From Astyanax mexicanus (lineage: Eukaryota > Chordata > Actinopteri > Characiformes > Acestrorhamphidae), in the NCBI RefSeq assembly GCF_023375975.1, contig NC_064425.1:33248344-33312343 (forward strand): DNA of 64,000 bases, given 5' to 3'. This document shows positions 45,013 to 56,869 of the stretch, one piece after another. The position numbers and the translations under genes were made by a program. The notes below the pieces were generated by a model that worked only from the letters and a program-made list of their open reading frames with translations, made no database searches and was not told the DNA's origin. Within the stretch, counting starts at the first letter, position 1, and every line of letters starts with the position of its first letter.

Positions 45013-45669
45013 AGAACGGCGAGGTGGGCGGGGTCGCTCCTCGGGGTTCTCCCTCTTCCTCCTGTATGTTCTCCCATGCGTGGCGCAGCCGCTCATCCTC
45101 TCGCTGTTCTCGGCCGAGGCTCTCCCCCTCAGAGCCTCTTGATGAAGAGAAAAAACAGGATTAGTCAAATTGTCTCTCTCACCTTCTGAGCTTTGTCCGC
45201 CGCTCCCCGAGGGCCCGCTGGCGGCCAGGGATGGTTGGGGCCGAGGCCGCCGCCGCCTGGGCTTTTGGCGGGAGGCACTTCGAGCAGAGCCTCGCAACTC
45301 CTCTTCGAAGGTGGGATAGTCCCGTCCAAGCAGGAGGGGTACGGGGAGGTCCGCCACCAGGCCGATGGTGAGTTGCCACTCCTTGTGGCGGGTTCCCACC
45401 CGGACATGCGCCGTGGGAACGTGGCGCACATCACCGTGGACACACGACACCTCCACCGTCTCGTTACAGGGCTGGACCCAGGGGATGGCAGATGGTCTGG
45501 CCAGGGTGATGGTGCTCCCCGAGTCAAGTACAGCAGCGATTTCGTGACCGTCGAGCCGGAGGCGTCGGGAGTGGGCGGGGCCTTGACGCGCCTCGTGGAG
45601 TCCACATCCCGTGAGCCAAGCTTTCGTGGTGGAGGGCCGGCGGGGGTTAAGTTCTGGTTCCGTCGGCAT
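44971..45669 (-). pseudogene. Retropepsin-like protease of Gmr1-like element
   Basis: 232-codon frame. The catalytic triplet is DSG (residues 49-51) in AAVLDSGSTITL, and the second conserved segment is PVPLLLGRDYP at about 108-118. This is the aspartic-protease half-domain expected in the element's polyprotein. It would process gag and pol. A frameshift near 45000 separates it from the integrase piece. Confidence 0.8.
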
Positions 45670-46310
45670 GGGTTCTTCTCGAGGGCTTGGGGCAGGCTCC
45701 GGGGGTCGGTTCTCGCGTGGACGATATTTGGTGGGGTCGTGCTCTCGGCTGCGGAGCCGGGGGCCCCTCCCTCTGCTCGCTGCGGCCTAGACTGAGAACG
45801 CTTTCAGCTGCCTCTGTTGCGTCGATCATCTCTTTGATTGACGAGGGGCTGCGCAATCCCACTGCTTTTCGGAGCTCACCCGGGAGTGCGCACAGGAAGT
45901 GGTCCATGGTCACCCGCTCCGTTACTGCCTGTGGGCTCAGCTGGTCCGATTGTAGCCATCTCTTCGCGACGCGAAGCAGTTGGGTCATCTGGGGTTGCTG
46001 GACCCAGCCCGAGGCGCGCCAGGATCTCGCTCTTCAGTGCATCGTAATCCGCGGCTTGGTCCAGGGGTAGTGAGTAGTATGCCAACTGGGCTTCCCCGGT
46101 GAGAAAGGGGGAGATGATCGCAGCCCACTCCTCGTGATCCCACAGCTCTCTCTCCGCCACGCATTCGAAGGTGTACAAGTAGGCCTCCACATCATCCCCC
46201 GGACTTAGCTTGGTGAGGAGGTGATGGGCGCTTCGGCGGGGATCCGGCAGGGCAGCAGCCTGGTTAGCTTGACGGGAGACCACCAGGTCGGTGGTCAATT
46301 CGCGCAGCAC
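45647..46310 (-). pseudogene. gag with SCAN-like capsid segment
   Basis: Two overlapping minus frames, 45876-46310 and 45647-45988, together cover a gag protein. The first has PGDDVEAYLYTFECVAERE and FLTGEAQLAYYSLPL. The second, in another frame, has AVTERVTMDHFLCALPGELR and KEMIDATEAAESVLSL, which resembles the C-terminal half of the vertebrate SCAN domain. SCAN is known to derive from the capsid of Gmr1-like elements. The frame change near 45970 disables the gene. Confidence 0.75.
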
Positions 46311-46474
46311 CCCAGAGCAAGCTCCTGAGTGACGTCCTGCTGGCGCAGGCTGGTTTCTAGCAGATGCTGCAGAACCTGGTCCATGGCTCTGGGAGGGAGG
46401 GGCCAGAGAGAGAAAGCGAGTTAGTGCGGCAGCTGCAGTGCCCGAGGTGAAGAGAAAGAAGAAAAAAATTAATA

Positions 46475-46522
46475 AAAAATTATTATTATTATTATTATTT
46501 TATTTATTTATTTATTTTTTTT
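46475..46522. repeat. ATT/ATTT low-complexity run
   Basis: AATTATTATTATTATT followed by TTTATTTATTTATTT within the leader of the Gmr1-like element. Confidence 0.85.
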
Positions 46523-46575
46523 AGTGTCCACTCGTGGTCAGTCCGGTCCACGGGGTATCCCGCATTCTCCACCAG

Positions 46576-47098
46576 TGTGGACCGCACTGGCCGGAAAGGA
46601 CCACGGAGAACACAAGAGCTTGAACAAAAACTTCCCCGAGGGGGTATTTATTGTCTTATTAGACAGAGACGTGCAAAAAAAAACCAAACAAATAGAAAAA
46701 AAAGAAAAAACCCTCGCAGCGCGGCCGGATGGGAGTGGTGGCTCGGCTTCAGCAGCAGCGTCTCTCAGCTTCGGCGGCCCACACTGGTTCTCAGCAGCCT
46801 GTGAGGTATTATAGGAAGAGTATTGGGGGGGAAAACGAGATGCACAGCATTAGTTCCTTCGCTTTGGCAGCCCGCCCGTGAATGGCGTTGGTGGCTCTTT
46901 GGTGCGGCTCCGCTCCGGCCGCGATTGGCTGGCGGCGGCGTGCTGATCATCCCGCTCAAGCCGTGGTTGGTTAGGGGGCCTGCCCCCCTTACACGTGGTT
47001 TTGGTCGCTTTCCGGGGGTGCTGAAGAGGTGCAGCCCTGCGGGAAGCGGAGCCGCGAGCGGCTGCGATCTTTCCCCGGTCCGGCCTCCGCCGGCCACA
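46576..47098 (-). mobile_element. 5' LTR of Gmr1-like element
   Basis: 523 bp, TGTGG at one end and CCACA at the other. It differs from its partner by several indels and substitutions, so the insertion is not recent. Confidence 0.85.
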
Positions 47099-47239
47099 AT
47101 ATGTATATATGACTAATTGTATGACAGTGTTGTATAAGTGCAAGGTTCTCTCCTGAAACTGTGCTTCTGTTTATTTACAGTGAGCTTAGATTTCCAGTAT
47201 TTTGTCTAAGGGTGAGTTTTCAGTGAAGTTTCTCCAGCA

Positions 47240-47665
47240 CTAAGGCTGGGTGCAGCAGCATTAGCATTAGCCGCTAAGCGGGACGTAAACGCTGCCCGAT
47301 AACGCTAGACTTTGGAACCCTGATTGTTCCGGGAACCCATGGCGCTATCAGTTAGCAGTTCATTCCTAGTAGCAAACACACACAGACTACAGTGCAATAT
47401 ACTCACCTCTGAATGGTGAAAGTGCTAGCGCTGCAGTTAGCGGATAATGCTAATGCTGCTGCACCCAGCCTTAGAGCTGGAATAACTGCACTGAAAACTC
47501 ATCCTTATAACGCTGTACTTTAGCATAGTGGCTTCACTACTCATTAATACCTGACTGGTAGAATTCATACATAAGGTGCTTTGATTATAAGCTGCGCTGT
47601 TCATTTTTGGGAAAATTAAAGGATTTTAAATGCGCCTCATAGTCTGAAAAATATGATACTTCTCT
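47240..47665 (+). repeat. GGATTATAAGGCGCAC-type dispersed element, copy 2
   Basis: Same family and orientation as 43370-43735. The first part (CTAAGGCTGGGTGCAGCAGC) is the inverse of GCTGCTGCACCCAGCCTTAG at 47455-47474, so this copy has an internal inverted repeat of about 200 bp span. Confidence 0.6.
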
Positions 47666-47959
47666 GACATTTAACGACCGCAATGTATTTATTTATGCCA
47701 AAAATTATTTGTACTATACTCTGCATTACGGACATTTTACAATTCTTTATCTACAACTTGTATTGCTTAGTTTAACTCTGAAATGTGTTTAATATTGACC
47801 TACTTTGAAAGTGTTGATTTAACATCATAGAGTGTGGAGTTGTCTGGTCATGTTAATGTAATAAAATGTCAATTCTATCCATGTCTAGGTATTCCTTCCA
47901 TTAATAGAGACATGTTTACACAAAAGGGTTCCTAAAATGAAAGTGATGATATGACTCTG

Positions 47960-49005
47960 AGTCATCTTCTGCACCTTTACTTTGTGAGGTCCCACAGGGC
48001 TCAATATTAGCCCCACTGCTTTTCTCCCTGTACCTGCTCCCTCTTGGTTCCATACTCAGGAGGCATGGAATTTCTTTTCACTGCTGTGCAGACGATTGCC
48101 AAATCTATGTGCCACTAAAGAAAAAAAGACAAGTGCTCTATTAAACCTCTGTTAAAGTGTCCTGAGGACATAAAAGCATGGTTGGCGGGTAACTTTCTTA
48201 AGCTAAATGAAGATAAGACAGAAGTGATGGTCTTCGGTGGCACCACTGAGACCCCACCAGTAGATCTCAGTATACCAAACCTGTTATCACAAATCTGGGA
48301 GTAAAAATGGACTCAGATCTCAAGTTGGACACGCAAATCAAAGCAGTAGTTAAATCGAGCTTTTTTCATCTGAGACAGCTGGCCAAAATAAAATCTGCTG
48401 TCCCGAGAAAACAGTTTAAGACAGTAAACCTGGTTGGATTACTGTAACTCTGTACTGTAAATGGGAGTTAGTGGTTTTTCTCTTGCCCGGTTAAAATCTG
48501 TACAAAATGCAGCAGCACGGCTTTTAACTGGCACACGTAAATATGAACACGTTAGCCTCACTCCACTGGTTGCCCATATATTTTAGAATTCATTTTAAAA
48601 TCCTTTCATTTACTTTTAAATCCCTAAATGGTTTTGCACCACCCTACCTTTCAGAGCTGCTACACACCTACAAGCCCACTCGCTCACTCGGGTCAGCTGA
48701 CCAACTGCTTCTAAATGTCCCAAAAACTAAATACAAGTGCCTTCGCTGTAGTAGTACCTAGGTTATGGAATAGTTTGCCCGAGCACATTAGACAGGCTTC
48801 CACACTATCCAGTTTTAAATCACTTCTTACAACCTACCTCTGCTCCTTAGCTTTTGACACCTAGAGTGTTGATTGTATTGGTTGTTGTATTTACCTATTT
48901 CTATTTTTATTATTCTTTTATTTTACGTACAGCACTTTGTCCTTTCTTTGAAAGTGTTAAAGAGCTACATAAATCAAGTTGGATTGGATTGGATTGGATA
49001 TGCTA
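47960..49005 (+). mobile_element. CR1/L2-superfamily LINE, 3' part
   Basis: The reverse transcriptase region reads VPQGSILAPLLFSLYL, then HGISFHCCADDCQIYVPL (motif C as ADD), and NFLKLNEDKTEVMVFG. It is followed, through frameshifts and stops, by ARLLTGTRKYEHV and LHWLPIYFRIHFKILSFTFK (48543-48761). The 3' end is AAGAGCTACATAAATCAAG and an (ATTGG)n tail. Decayed and 5'-truncated. Confidence 0.85.
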
Positions 49006-49009
49006 TAGC

Positions 49010-49737
49010 GGAGTTATTATTTGAGGGCTCAGCTCTTTAACCTGAACGCTCATTTTGATTTAGAGTTTAGTTCCAGTAGAAAGTGATGAATTAGTTCTGT
49101 TGATGCTGATCGACCTGCATTAACAGCGACGGAGGAACGCTGATCTGGGAAATGACAGAATGAGGCGACTGCTGCAAACAAACACAGCAGAACTGGGTGA
49201 ATGGAGCAGGGTGGCTGACATTTCAATCAGACAGCGCTTGGCTCCGACCCATCGCCTATAGCTGAGTGCAGCTGAGCAGAATGCCGGACAGGGCTCTACT
49301 CAATTACCTGCAAGAATAACCAGCTAATGACTGCACGTCGCATCCTGCCACTCCGTCCCACCGCCGAGCCGTCTCCAGGAATTAATGAGGTGGCCGGGCA
49401 CCTGAGAGAGACGCTTAATTTTTTATGACGCTACGAGGAGTGAATCCATCTCTGTAACAAATTCACTGGGTCACAGTGGACAACCCCCTGCCCTCTTCCA
49501 TTGTGAAGCTTTCACAGGCCTTTCATGCCTCCCTACTGTTAATTAAATTAAAGCAATCTGGATGGAGAGCAACAAGGCACACTGGTCCTGACTTACTGCA
49601 GAGCTGAGCTGCCACACATCGCCCCCAGAGACGTGTTGGTGAGAACATACTGCAGCGAGTGCACTATAGTAGTGCAGTGTGCTACAGTACTGCACAAAAT
49701 CACAGAAAAATACCATGCACTAAAATAGTCCTGTAAA
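49010..49737. other. No gene; candidate conserved regulatory DNA
   Basis: Non-repetitive sequence with several TAAT-type motifs (AATTAATGAGG, CTTAATTTTTTATGACG, GTTAATTAAATTAAAG) between 49300 and 49560. This texture is common in vertebrate developmental enhancers. Conservation cannot be judged from one sequence. Confidence 0.3.
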
Positions 49738-50529
49738 TTTAAAGGACCACTATGTAACTAATTTTCAGTAGTAAATGATAAAATGATCAGGATGTATCAT
49801 CAGATATTAAGGAAACATGTTGAGTGAAAGCACTGGCAGCTCTTGTCAGCAGGGCTTCAGTAGTACGTTCCTATTTTAAATGTTCACTCCGTCCCGGGTT
49901 TTGTGTTTGTTTTGTCCTCTGACTCCGCCTGCTGCTCCTTTGCCAACATTAACTCCACCCCCCGAGCGGCGCTGCAGCAAAGCAGCTTAGCTAGCAGAGC
50001 TGGTTCAGTTAAACCTCAGCTGCTACACAGCTTAAAAAGCCTCAGCATGTCTCAAAAAATCTCAGTGACCAAAGAAGGAATATAACAAGAGTAAATACTG
50101 GCAGTGAGTTTGAAAGTTGGAGACTTAGAGCTCAAAAAGACACAAGACTGACCCAGAGCTGCTACTTTTCTCCTGAACAGGTAAGATAAATGGCTAGCTA
50201 ATTCAGTCAGGTACTTTCGCGGAGCCGCGGCCCGGCACATTGCGGAGCTTTAGCTCTCCCTCATGTAACATACAGTCAATATAACTCTAGATACGGGTTT
50301 TAGAAGAGTTTAGAGTTGCTGTATTTCTCCTCTCCTCTCGCTCGTACTCTCCGCCTCTCCCACTAGCCTTAACGTTGTGTAGATTCAGCCTTCTGAATTT
50401 GGCAACCCAAATAAGTTTTGTGGCTGGGGAGGGGTGGGCAGAGCAGACTACTCTCTGTGGAGTTTTGAAATTGGACTGCTGTAGCCATTTCACACACTCG
50501 CTCTCAGGTCCTACATAATGCACCTTTAA
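49738..50529. mobile_element. MITE with TTTAAAGG...CCTTTAA ends
   Basis: Left TTTAAAGGACCACTATGTAA and right (inverse) TTAAAGGTGCATTATGTAGG form inverted termini around ~750 bp without a transposase. The right end abuts Tc1 sequence directly. Confidence 0.55.
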
Positions 50530-51960
50530 GTATTCATACCCCTTAAACCTTTTCACATTTTGTAATCTTACAACCATAAACTTAAATGTATTTTATTGAG
50601 ATTTTAAGTGATAGACTAACACAAAATGTTTTAATAAAAAAAGAGTGTGACATACAAAAGTATTCATCTCTCTTTACTCTAAAACCTCTAAATAAAATCC
50701 AGTGCAATCAAATGCCTTCAGGAGTCTAGCTGTGTGTAATTTAGTCTCGGTATAAATACAGCTGTTCTGTGTTTTTTTAGAGAACATTAGTGAACTGACA
50801 GCATCATGAAGACCAAAAAACTCAGCAGACAGGTCAGAGATAAAGTTGTGGAGAAGTTTAAAGCAGAGTTAGGTTATAAAAATATATCCCAAGCTTTGAG
50901 TATCACAAGGAGCACTGTTCAATCCGTCATCCAAAAGCAGAAAATGTGTTCTACACCTGCAGACTTATCAAGACATGGCCGTCCACCCAAACTGACAAAT
51001 TGAGCAAGAAGAGCACTGGTCAGAGAAGCAGCCAAGAGGCCCATCGTCACTCTGGAGGAGCTGCAGAAATCCACAGCTCAGGAGGGAGAATCTGTCTATA
51101 GAACAAGTATAAGTTGTGCACTTCACAAATCTGGCCTTTCAGGAAGAGTGGCAAGAATAATAATAATAAAATAAATAAATATATATATATATATATATAT
51201 ATTGTTAAAAAGACATAGGAAGTGCCGGTTGCATTTTGTCACAATCCATGTAGGAACACAGCAGGCATGTGGAAGAAGGTTCTGTGATCAGATGAGACCA
51301 AAGTTAAACTTTCTGGCCTAAATGCAAAGCTCTTTGTGTGGAAGAAAAGTAACACCGCTCATCACCCTGAACACACCATCCCCACTGTGAAACATGGTGG
51401 TGGCAGCATCATGCTTTTGGGATGCTTTTTTTCAGCAGGGACAGGGAAGCTGGTCATAGTTGATGAAAAGATTGATGAAGCTAAATACAGGTCAATGGTT
51501 TAAGAAAACTTTTAGGTTTAGGTAAAAGAATATGCATGTGTTAGAATGGCCCAGTCAAAGTCCTGACCTAAATCCTATTGAGCTTCTGTGTAAAGACCTG
51601 AAAACTGCTTCACAGACAAATTGATGTTCATCCAACCTGGCTGAGCTTGAGCTGTTTTATAAAGAAGAATGGGCAAAAAATCTAAGTCTCTAGATGTGCA
51701 AAGCTGATAGAGATATACCCCAAAAGTCTTGCAGATATAACTGCAGTGAAATGTGGCTCTACTAAGTATTGACATAGAAGGAATGAATACATTTGCACAT
51801 CACACTTTTCAGATTTTTCTTTCATTACAATTTTGAAAACCATGTATCTTTTTTGTTTCTCTTCACAATTATGCATTATTTTGTGTTGGCCTGTCACAAT
51901 CTCAATAAAATACATTTAAGTTTGTGGTTTAAGGGTTATGAATACTTTGGCAAGCCACTG
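50530..51960 (+). pseudogene. Nearly complete Tc1-like element with decayed transposase
   Basis: The left terminal bases are lost at the junction with the MITE. The right terminus ends GGCAAGCCACTG, followed by TA. The transposase starts at 50806 (MKTKKLSRQVRDKVVEKFKA). It reads through the helix-turn-helix to a stop at 51001-51003, then recognisable frames follow: ARRALVREAAKRPIVTLEEL, the catalytic KHGGGSIMLLGC block at about 51390, and SPDLNPIELLC at about 51565. A TA microsatellite (51180-51202) and several frameshifts interrupt it. Confidence 0.85.
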
Positions 51961-52099
51961 TACACAGAAAGCCTGGGTAAGTTTAATCAATTTAATTTTT
52001 TAAAATAATGTTCATTGAACACTTGAGTTAATTACACTTAAAACTTTTATTTATTGTGCCTAAATTGTGAGTTAATTTAGTTAATTGTGAGTTAATTAG

Positions 52100-52440
52100 G
52101 TGCTAATGCTTATGCTGCTGCACCCAGCCTTAGTGGAAATTTGGAGATCTAAGTTTACTATAAATAAACAAAAGCACTTTATTCACCCAAATAAACAGTT
52201 TTATGAGAGAAATCTGTGTAGATTAATATCCAGCGCTTGTTTGACTTTAAAAGAAAACGTTTTTTTAACCAGCAGCGAGACCTGCTGAATTAGAAGGAAA
52301 ACATGGTGACACCCCTGTTCCTTACTAGTGTCTCTTAAAATGTGCCTTATAATACGGTGCGCCTTATGTATGAAAATAGACCAAAAATAGATGTTTATTA
52401 ATAGTGCGCCTAATAATCTGGTTGCGCCTTATGGTGCAAA
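52100..52440 (+). repeat. GGATTATAAGGCGCAC-type dispersed element, copy 3
   Basis: Starts GGTGCTAATGCTTATGCTGC and ends with inverse-oriented GCGCCTTATG and GCGCCTAATAATCTGG blocks. The middle differs from copies 1 and 2. Confidence 0.5.
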
Positions 52441-53635
52441 CTGTTAAAATGGTTAAATGTTAAAAATCAAGTTTCATAAAATCACATGGCAACATGTAGT
52501 CTTGTTTTTTATAATTTTAACGTTATGTACCAGAACAAAAATGACAGAAAATACTGTAAAATCTTACTAGGAAAAATAAATAATAAAACTTCTTTAATGA
52601 ACATTGTATAATAATATATTTTTTACACATTTTTCTCTTAAAATGTATTGTATTAACAATAGAAATGTTAACAATAAACATTAACAATAGAAATCTTGAG
52701 TATATATCTTGTGTTGGTATTGTTTTCTTTTTTTTTAGCTTTTCTAGTGTTTTCCCTTCTCAGTCTTGTTTTGGATTTTGTTTTGTGAAAAGTTTGGTGG
52801 CATTTAAAACTAAGTGATTGATAGTCCTCCACAGAAATGTAATTAAAAAACTTTTTTTAACATTTTTAATTTGTTGTTCTGAATTCAGTCTGTACCTGTA
52901 GCGTAATTTCGGTTTAATTAGGAAAACTACAGCACAGCACCTGAGGGCTCTGCTTTATTTGATGGATTTATATTCAGCACCATTAGGTCTTCAAACAGTC
53001 CAGTAATGCAGCGGCGTTTCTGTACAAGGCCATGTAAACTATCCCAGCCTCTGCATCTAACTATATCTCAATTTTCCTGTTTACATATTCACAATGCGCT
53101 TCCCAAGGACTCTGCGTGGGAGACAATAGATTTATGCAGGCATAAAATGGGGCCTTGTGTTATATCTAAGCAGCCTTGACACAAAGCGAACATAAAAATG
53201 CGGCGTTCCCGTGGAGCGAGGCCCAGTTAACCCAGATAGAGAGCAGCCCTGCAGTTAGGAGCGAGCTGCTTCATCACAAACAGCATTATTCACAGGATTA
53301 TACAGGTGGGAGGCGTGCTCTGGCAGCAACGATACACTGCAGTTCATCATAATATTCAATTTGTGTTTTTTTCCCATACAGTCAAAGGGAGACAATGAGG
53401 GACATAGATCAAGTGCTGACAGTTGAGGGGCCTTATGCCCGTTCCGAGAGGAAACACGGCCGGCTAATTGCTGAACCATATGGCTGGAATGTTGTTTTTT
53501 ACCGCCATCATTTCTGTGGTGTTTAAGATCAAATCAAGCCTTTAGGATTAATCTTTTCTATCATTACTGAAATAAATGTTTATGATAAACACAAAAAACT
53601 CAAGTTGCATTACCTGCAGCAACAGACGGAGCTCT
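52441..53635. other. No gene; unique-looking DNA at 52900-53500
   Basis: The part 52690-52830 resembles 55370-55500 (a TGAAAAGTTTGGTGGCATTT-type block), so it is repetitive. The part 52900-53500 is complex and non-repetitive and may be conserved non-coding sequence. Confidence 0.3.
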
Positions 53636-53639
53636 TCAC

Positions 53640-54010
53640 ACTGCAGACTGGAGGGCTGGAGGTAGAGTGAGGCAGAGCAAGGACGAGTGAGGTAAAGTGA
53701 GGTAGAGCAAAGTAGAGTGAGGCAAACTGAGGTAGTGCGATGTAGATTGAGGTAGAGTAAAGTAGACTGAGATAAAGTGCAGCAAAGTGAGGTGAAATGA
53801 AGTAGATCAAGGTACACTAAGAGTACAGTGAGGTATTTTTGTTAGATTAAGGTAGAATGAAGTAGAAGAGTAAGGCAGAGCCAGGGTAGGGTAGAGTGAG
53901 GTAGTATTATTCAGAGAGAGGAAAAGGGAGGAAGAGTATGGTGGCGTGAGGCAGAGTGAGGTAGAGTGAAGTAGATTATTGTAGAGTGAAGGTACAGTGG
54001 GGTTAAGTAA
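53640..54010. repeat. Degenerate GAGGTAGAGT-type minisatellite
   Basis: Roughly 10-bp units (GAGGTAGAGTGA, AAGTAGACTGA) repeat with much drift over about 370 bp. The minus-strand frames here are a by-product. Confidence 0.8.
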
Positions 54011-54341
54011 GAGATAGACGTCCAGTCAAATCAAATTAACTAATAAGATTTAAAACTTTCTGTTATTATGCTTAAATTATACATTCATTTATTTATTAAT
54101 TTTTTAAATTTTTATTTATTTATTTATTTTTATCTCCAGGTGCATAAAACAGATTTGAAACACTAATATTAGCGATAGAAAATGCTATAGAATGTACAGT
54201 ACAGCACACAGCCAACACAGACGTAACAGATCAGAAAATTAGGCTTGCTTTTACAGCCTACAACCCAAAGACCAGGCAGATAGGCTGGGGGGAATCACTA
54301 CACAATGACGATGAGTGACTAAAACTGGGGGATACACCCAG

Positions 54342-55182
54342 TAGGGGTGTCACTTTTCTCAAAATCCTCGATTCGATTTTATTTTTCCGATTTTAGGGTC
54401 ACGATTCGATTCGATTCTGGATTTCCTTTTTCTTTTTTTCTTTTTTTTTTTACAGCAGAGAGGCCTATGGCAGTTTTAGATTAGTCTATGGTCAGTCATT
54501 GGTTTGATTCATCAAATTTACAATATCTTATTACAAAAGGTGGGCTTGATATAAGTGATGCAAAGTGATACAAGTGATCTGTAATACACCACATTAGGCA
54601 CTAATGGTCAAATTTAAATAATTTAACTAAGATATATATGTAATGCCATCTAGTGGCTTTTATGGGTAGCAGCAGTGTGCACTATTAAAACAGCAATGTG
54701 CAACATAACAAAATAAATAATAAAAAAATACAGGAACAGTCATGTACAAAATAATAGAACAATTAGAGCCTTAACAAACAGTTAAACATGAAAAATAAGA
54801 TTTTAAGACTTTTTCGGTCCCTGAGAATGACAAGGTTTTTTTTCTTTAATAAAGATATATTATTAACTTTAAGAGAGAAAGATGCTCCTTAAGGTACCAA
54901 AACTATTAACATATTTGAGGCTAGACAAAACAACATTTTTTTTATATTTTCAAGTTTTTCTTTAAGAAGATGAGAATGTCCACTTTCTCTGGAGAAAGGG
55001 CTGCTCTTTGAGCAGTCACAGTGTCCGCGGCGTCGGCTACAGTGTGCTGCTCCATTTGAGTAGCGCGCATGCTTGCGTAGCTTAGAGGGAGGGATCGTCG
55101 ATCCCCTTTTTGACTTCGAGGCTCGAGACCATGACATAATTTCGATCGATTTCGATGTAATATCGAAATCGTGACACCCCTA
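54342..55182. mobile_element. hAT-type non-autonomous element with 8-bp target duplication
   Basis: Inverted termini TAGGGGTGTCAC and GTGACACCCCTA. The flanks ACACCCAG (54334-54341) and ACACCCAT (55183-55190) match at 7 of 8, as expected for hAT. Inner ends have opposed ATTCGATT/AATCGAAATC blocks. No transposase frame is visible in the 841 bp. Confidence 0.78.
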
Positions 55183-55190
55183 ACACCCAT

Positions 55191-56731
55191 GCAAATAGAT
55201 GGTGCCAAAAGCCAATAGAAAAGAAAGTTATTTAATTAAATTAGGTTGATTTAAGAACACAACATAACAATGCTTAACAAAAACTACACTAAAAGTCTAA
55301 AACCCCAAAGCATCATGGGAATGGTCCATTGTGACAAAACTGAAAATAAGAAATTTTCAGAACTTAATCTTGGAAATATCTTGGGTTTGTATTGTTTGCA
55401 ATCAAATTTAAAGGTTTTTTTTAAGCTTTTCTATACTTTAAGTTTTCCATACTTAGCTTTGCATTGGATTTTGGGTAGTGAAAAGTTTAGTGTCATTTAA
55501 AACTAAAATTTAAAGATCTTTGTTTGAATGTAAATGATGCCACAAATATTCACCCTACTTAAAACAGTTGAGTAATGTTTAAAAACATCCAATTTGACCT
55601 AAAACAGCAGTACCGTAGGTCAGGTTTTTGTCCAGTTCTAGTACAGATAGTTGTGTGGCGGCTGGTTTTGGTGCGACTCTCTACGCTGAATAGATTTGTT
55701 TGTGTCTCTGAATGGAATGCTGGGATGATAGCCTTGGCTTCAGTTCAGACAGGAGCAGAGCTGCCAGCCTTGTCTGGGCTTTCGCCAAGGGGTGCGCTTT
55801 GTCCACAATGTTCTTTTAGGCTGCTGGGACCCTGCATAAATAAACACAGTGCGAGAGCTGACTGACTTTCAAATAAATTCATTTAACTTTGAACACAGAT
55901 GGGAAAGCGTCCTTTCTTCTGGCGCTGTGTGTTGCGGCACTGGGCTGGCAGATAGTTCTCTGCCTTTATTGTACATCAGACCGCACTCGCCCGACACTTA
56001 CACTGATAAAACCACGCCGAGTTACAGTCTTCACACAGTCCTGACCTCGCTTTACAGTGCTTTGCTTGTAAAAGTAGACAGACTGTTGCAGTGGCAAATA
56101 GAGTACAGATGTAAGTGCAGAATTCAAGTGTAAATGTGCTCTGCTGCACTGAATAGCACCAGAAAAAACACTAAAACCAATGAATATTCAGTGATTTATA
56201 TTAATATATATAACTTAAAAGATGACAAGTATTTAAATGTACTGTACACCCTGTATATTTTAATAAAAATTGTATTCAATTTTGATAAACTTGACACATT
56301 TAATGTCATAATTCTTGATTTGTATCTTTGTATGTTTCATAAATTTAGATTGATAAATAAATGTATACACTTTAGAATTTAGATGTACAGTTTCAAATCT
56401 ATTGGGACCTAAATATTAAGTTATAATATAAGTTATTTTAAGTTATTTTAACAGCAAGATTCATCACCTCACAAGTTCAAAACCCATTCAAGTATTATGC
56501 TGAGATATTAATGGAGGAATCCAGTAATTCATAACTTGATTTACAAGTATACACAATGCAGATTAAAATGTGAATGTCAGCTTTTAAGCTCCGAAACAAA
56601 CATATAACATCATTTTAAATTAATGCTATAATGTTCATATCAAAATTTACAGTTAATTCATTCAGAAAATAACTATTTTACAACTATAAAACACAATGCA
56701 TCTTGGGATGCCTGTTTAAAAACAGCTGCTA

Positions 56732-56732
<1 letters not shown>
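55191..56732. other. No supported gene
   Basis: The section 55610-56110 has balanced composition with two ~95-codon frames that overlap slightly (55575-55865, 55849-56133) and no recognisable domain. The rest is AT-rich. Confidence 0.3.

Positions 56733-56780
<48 letters not shown>
56733..56780. repeat. AT microsatellite
   Basis: Uninterrupted AT dinucleotides, then an imperfect continuation to about 56795. Confidence 0.9.
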
Positions 56781-56785
<5 letters not shown>

Positions 56786-56869
56786 TATATATGAGGGAAA
56801 AAAACAAGTGATTAGATAAAATATAGTAAATATTACCTAAATTGAACAGCTTGAAAATGAACATAATGT

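Larger units (their letters stand above)
44005..47098 (-). mobile_element. Gmr1-like LTR retrotransposon, internally deleted
   Basis: Complete 5'-to-3' order on the minus strand: 5' LTR (47098-46576), a primer-binding-like TGGTGGAGAATGCGGG one base after the LTR, gag, protease, integrase piece, RNase H piece, 3' LTR. A 4-bp flanking repeat ATAT is present. Integrase before RNase H is the order reported for the Gmr1 group of Ty3/gypsy elements, which have a Ty1/copia-like pol order. Reverse transcriptase is absent. No clear polypurine tract is visible before the 3' LTR. Confidence 0.82.

Noticed and set aside
56733..56795. Replication origin or matrix attachment from the AT run
   Set aside because: A plain dinucleotide microsatellite. 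No other evidence in the sequence.
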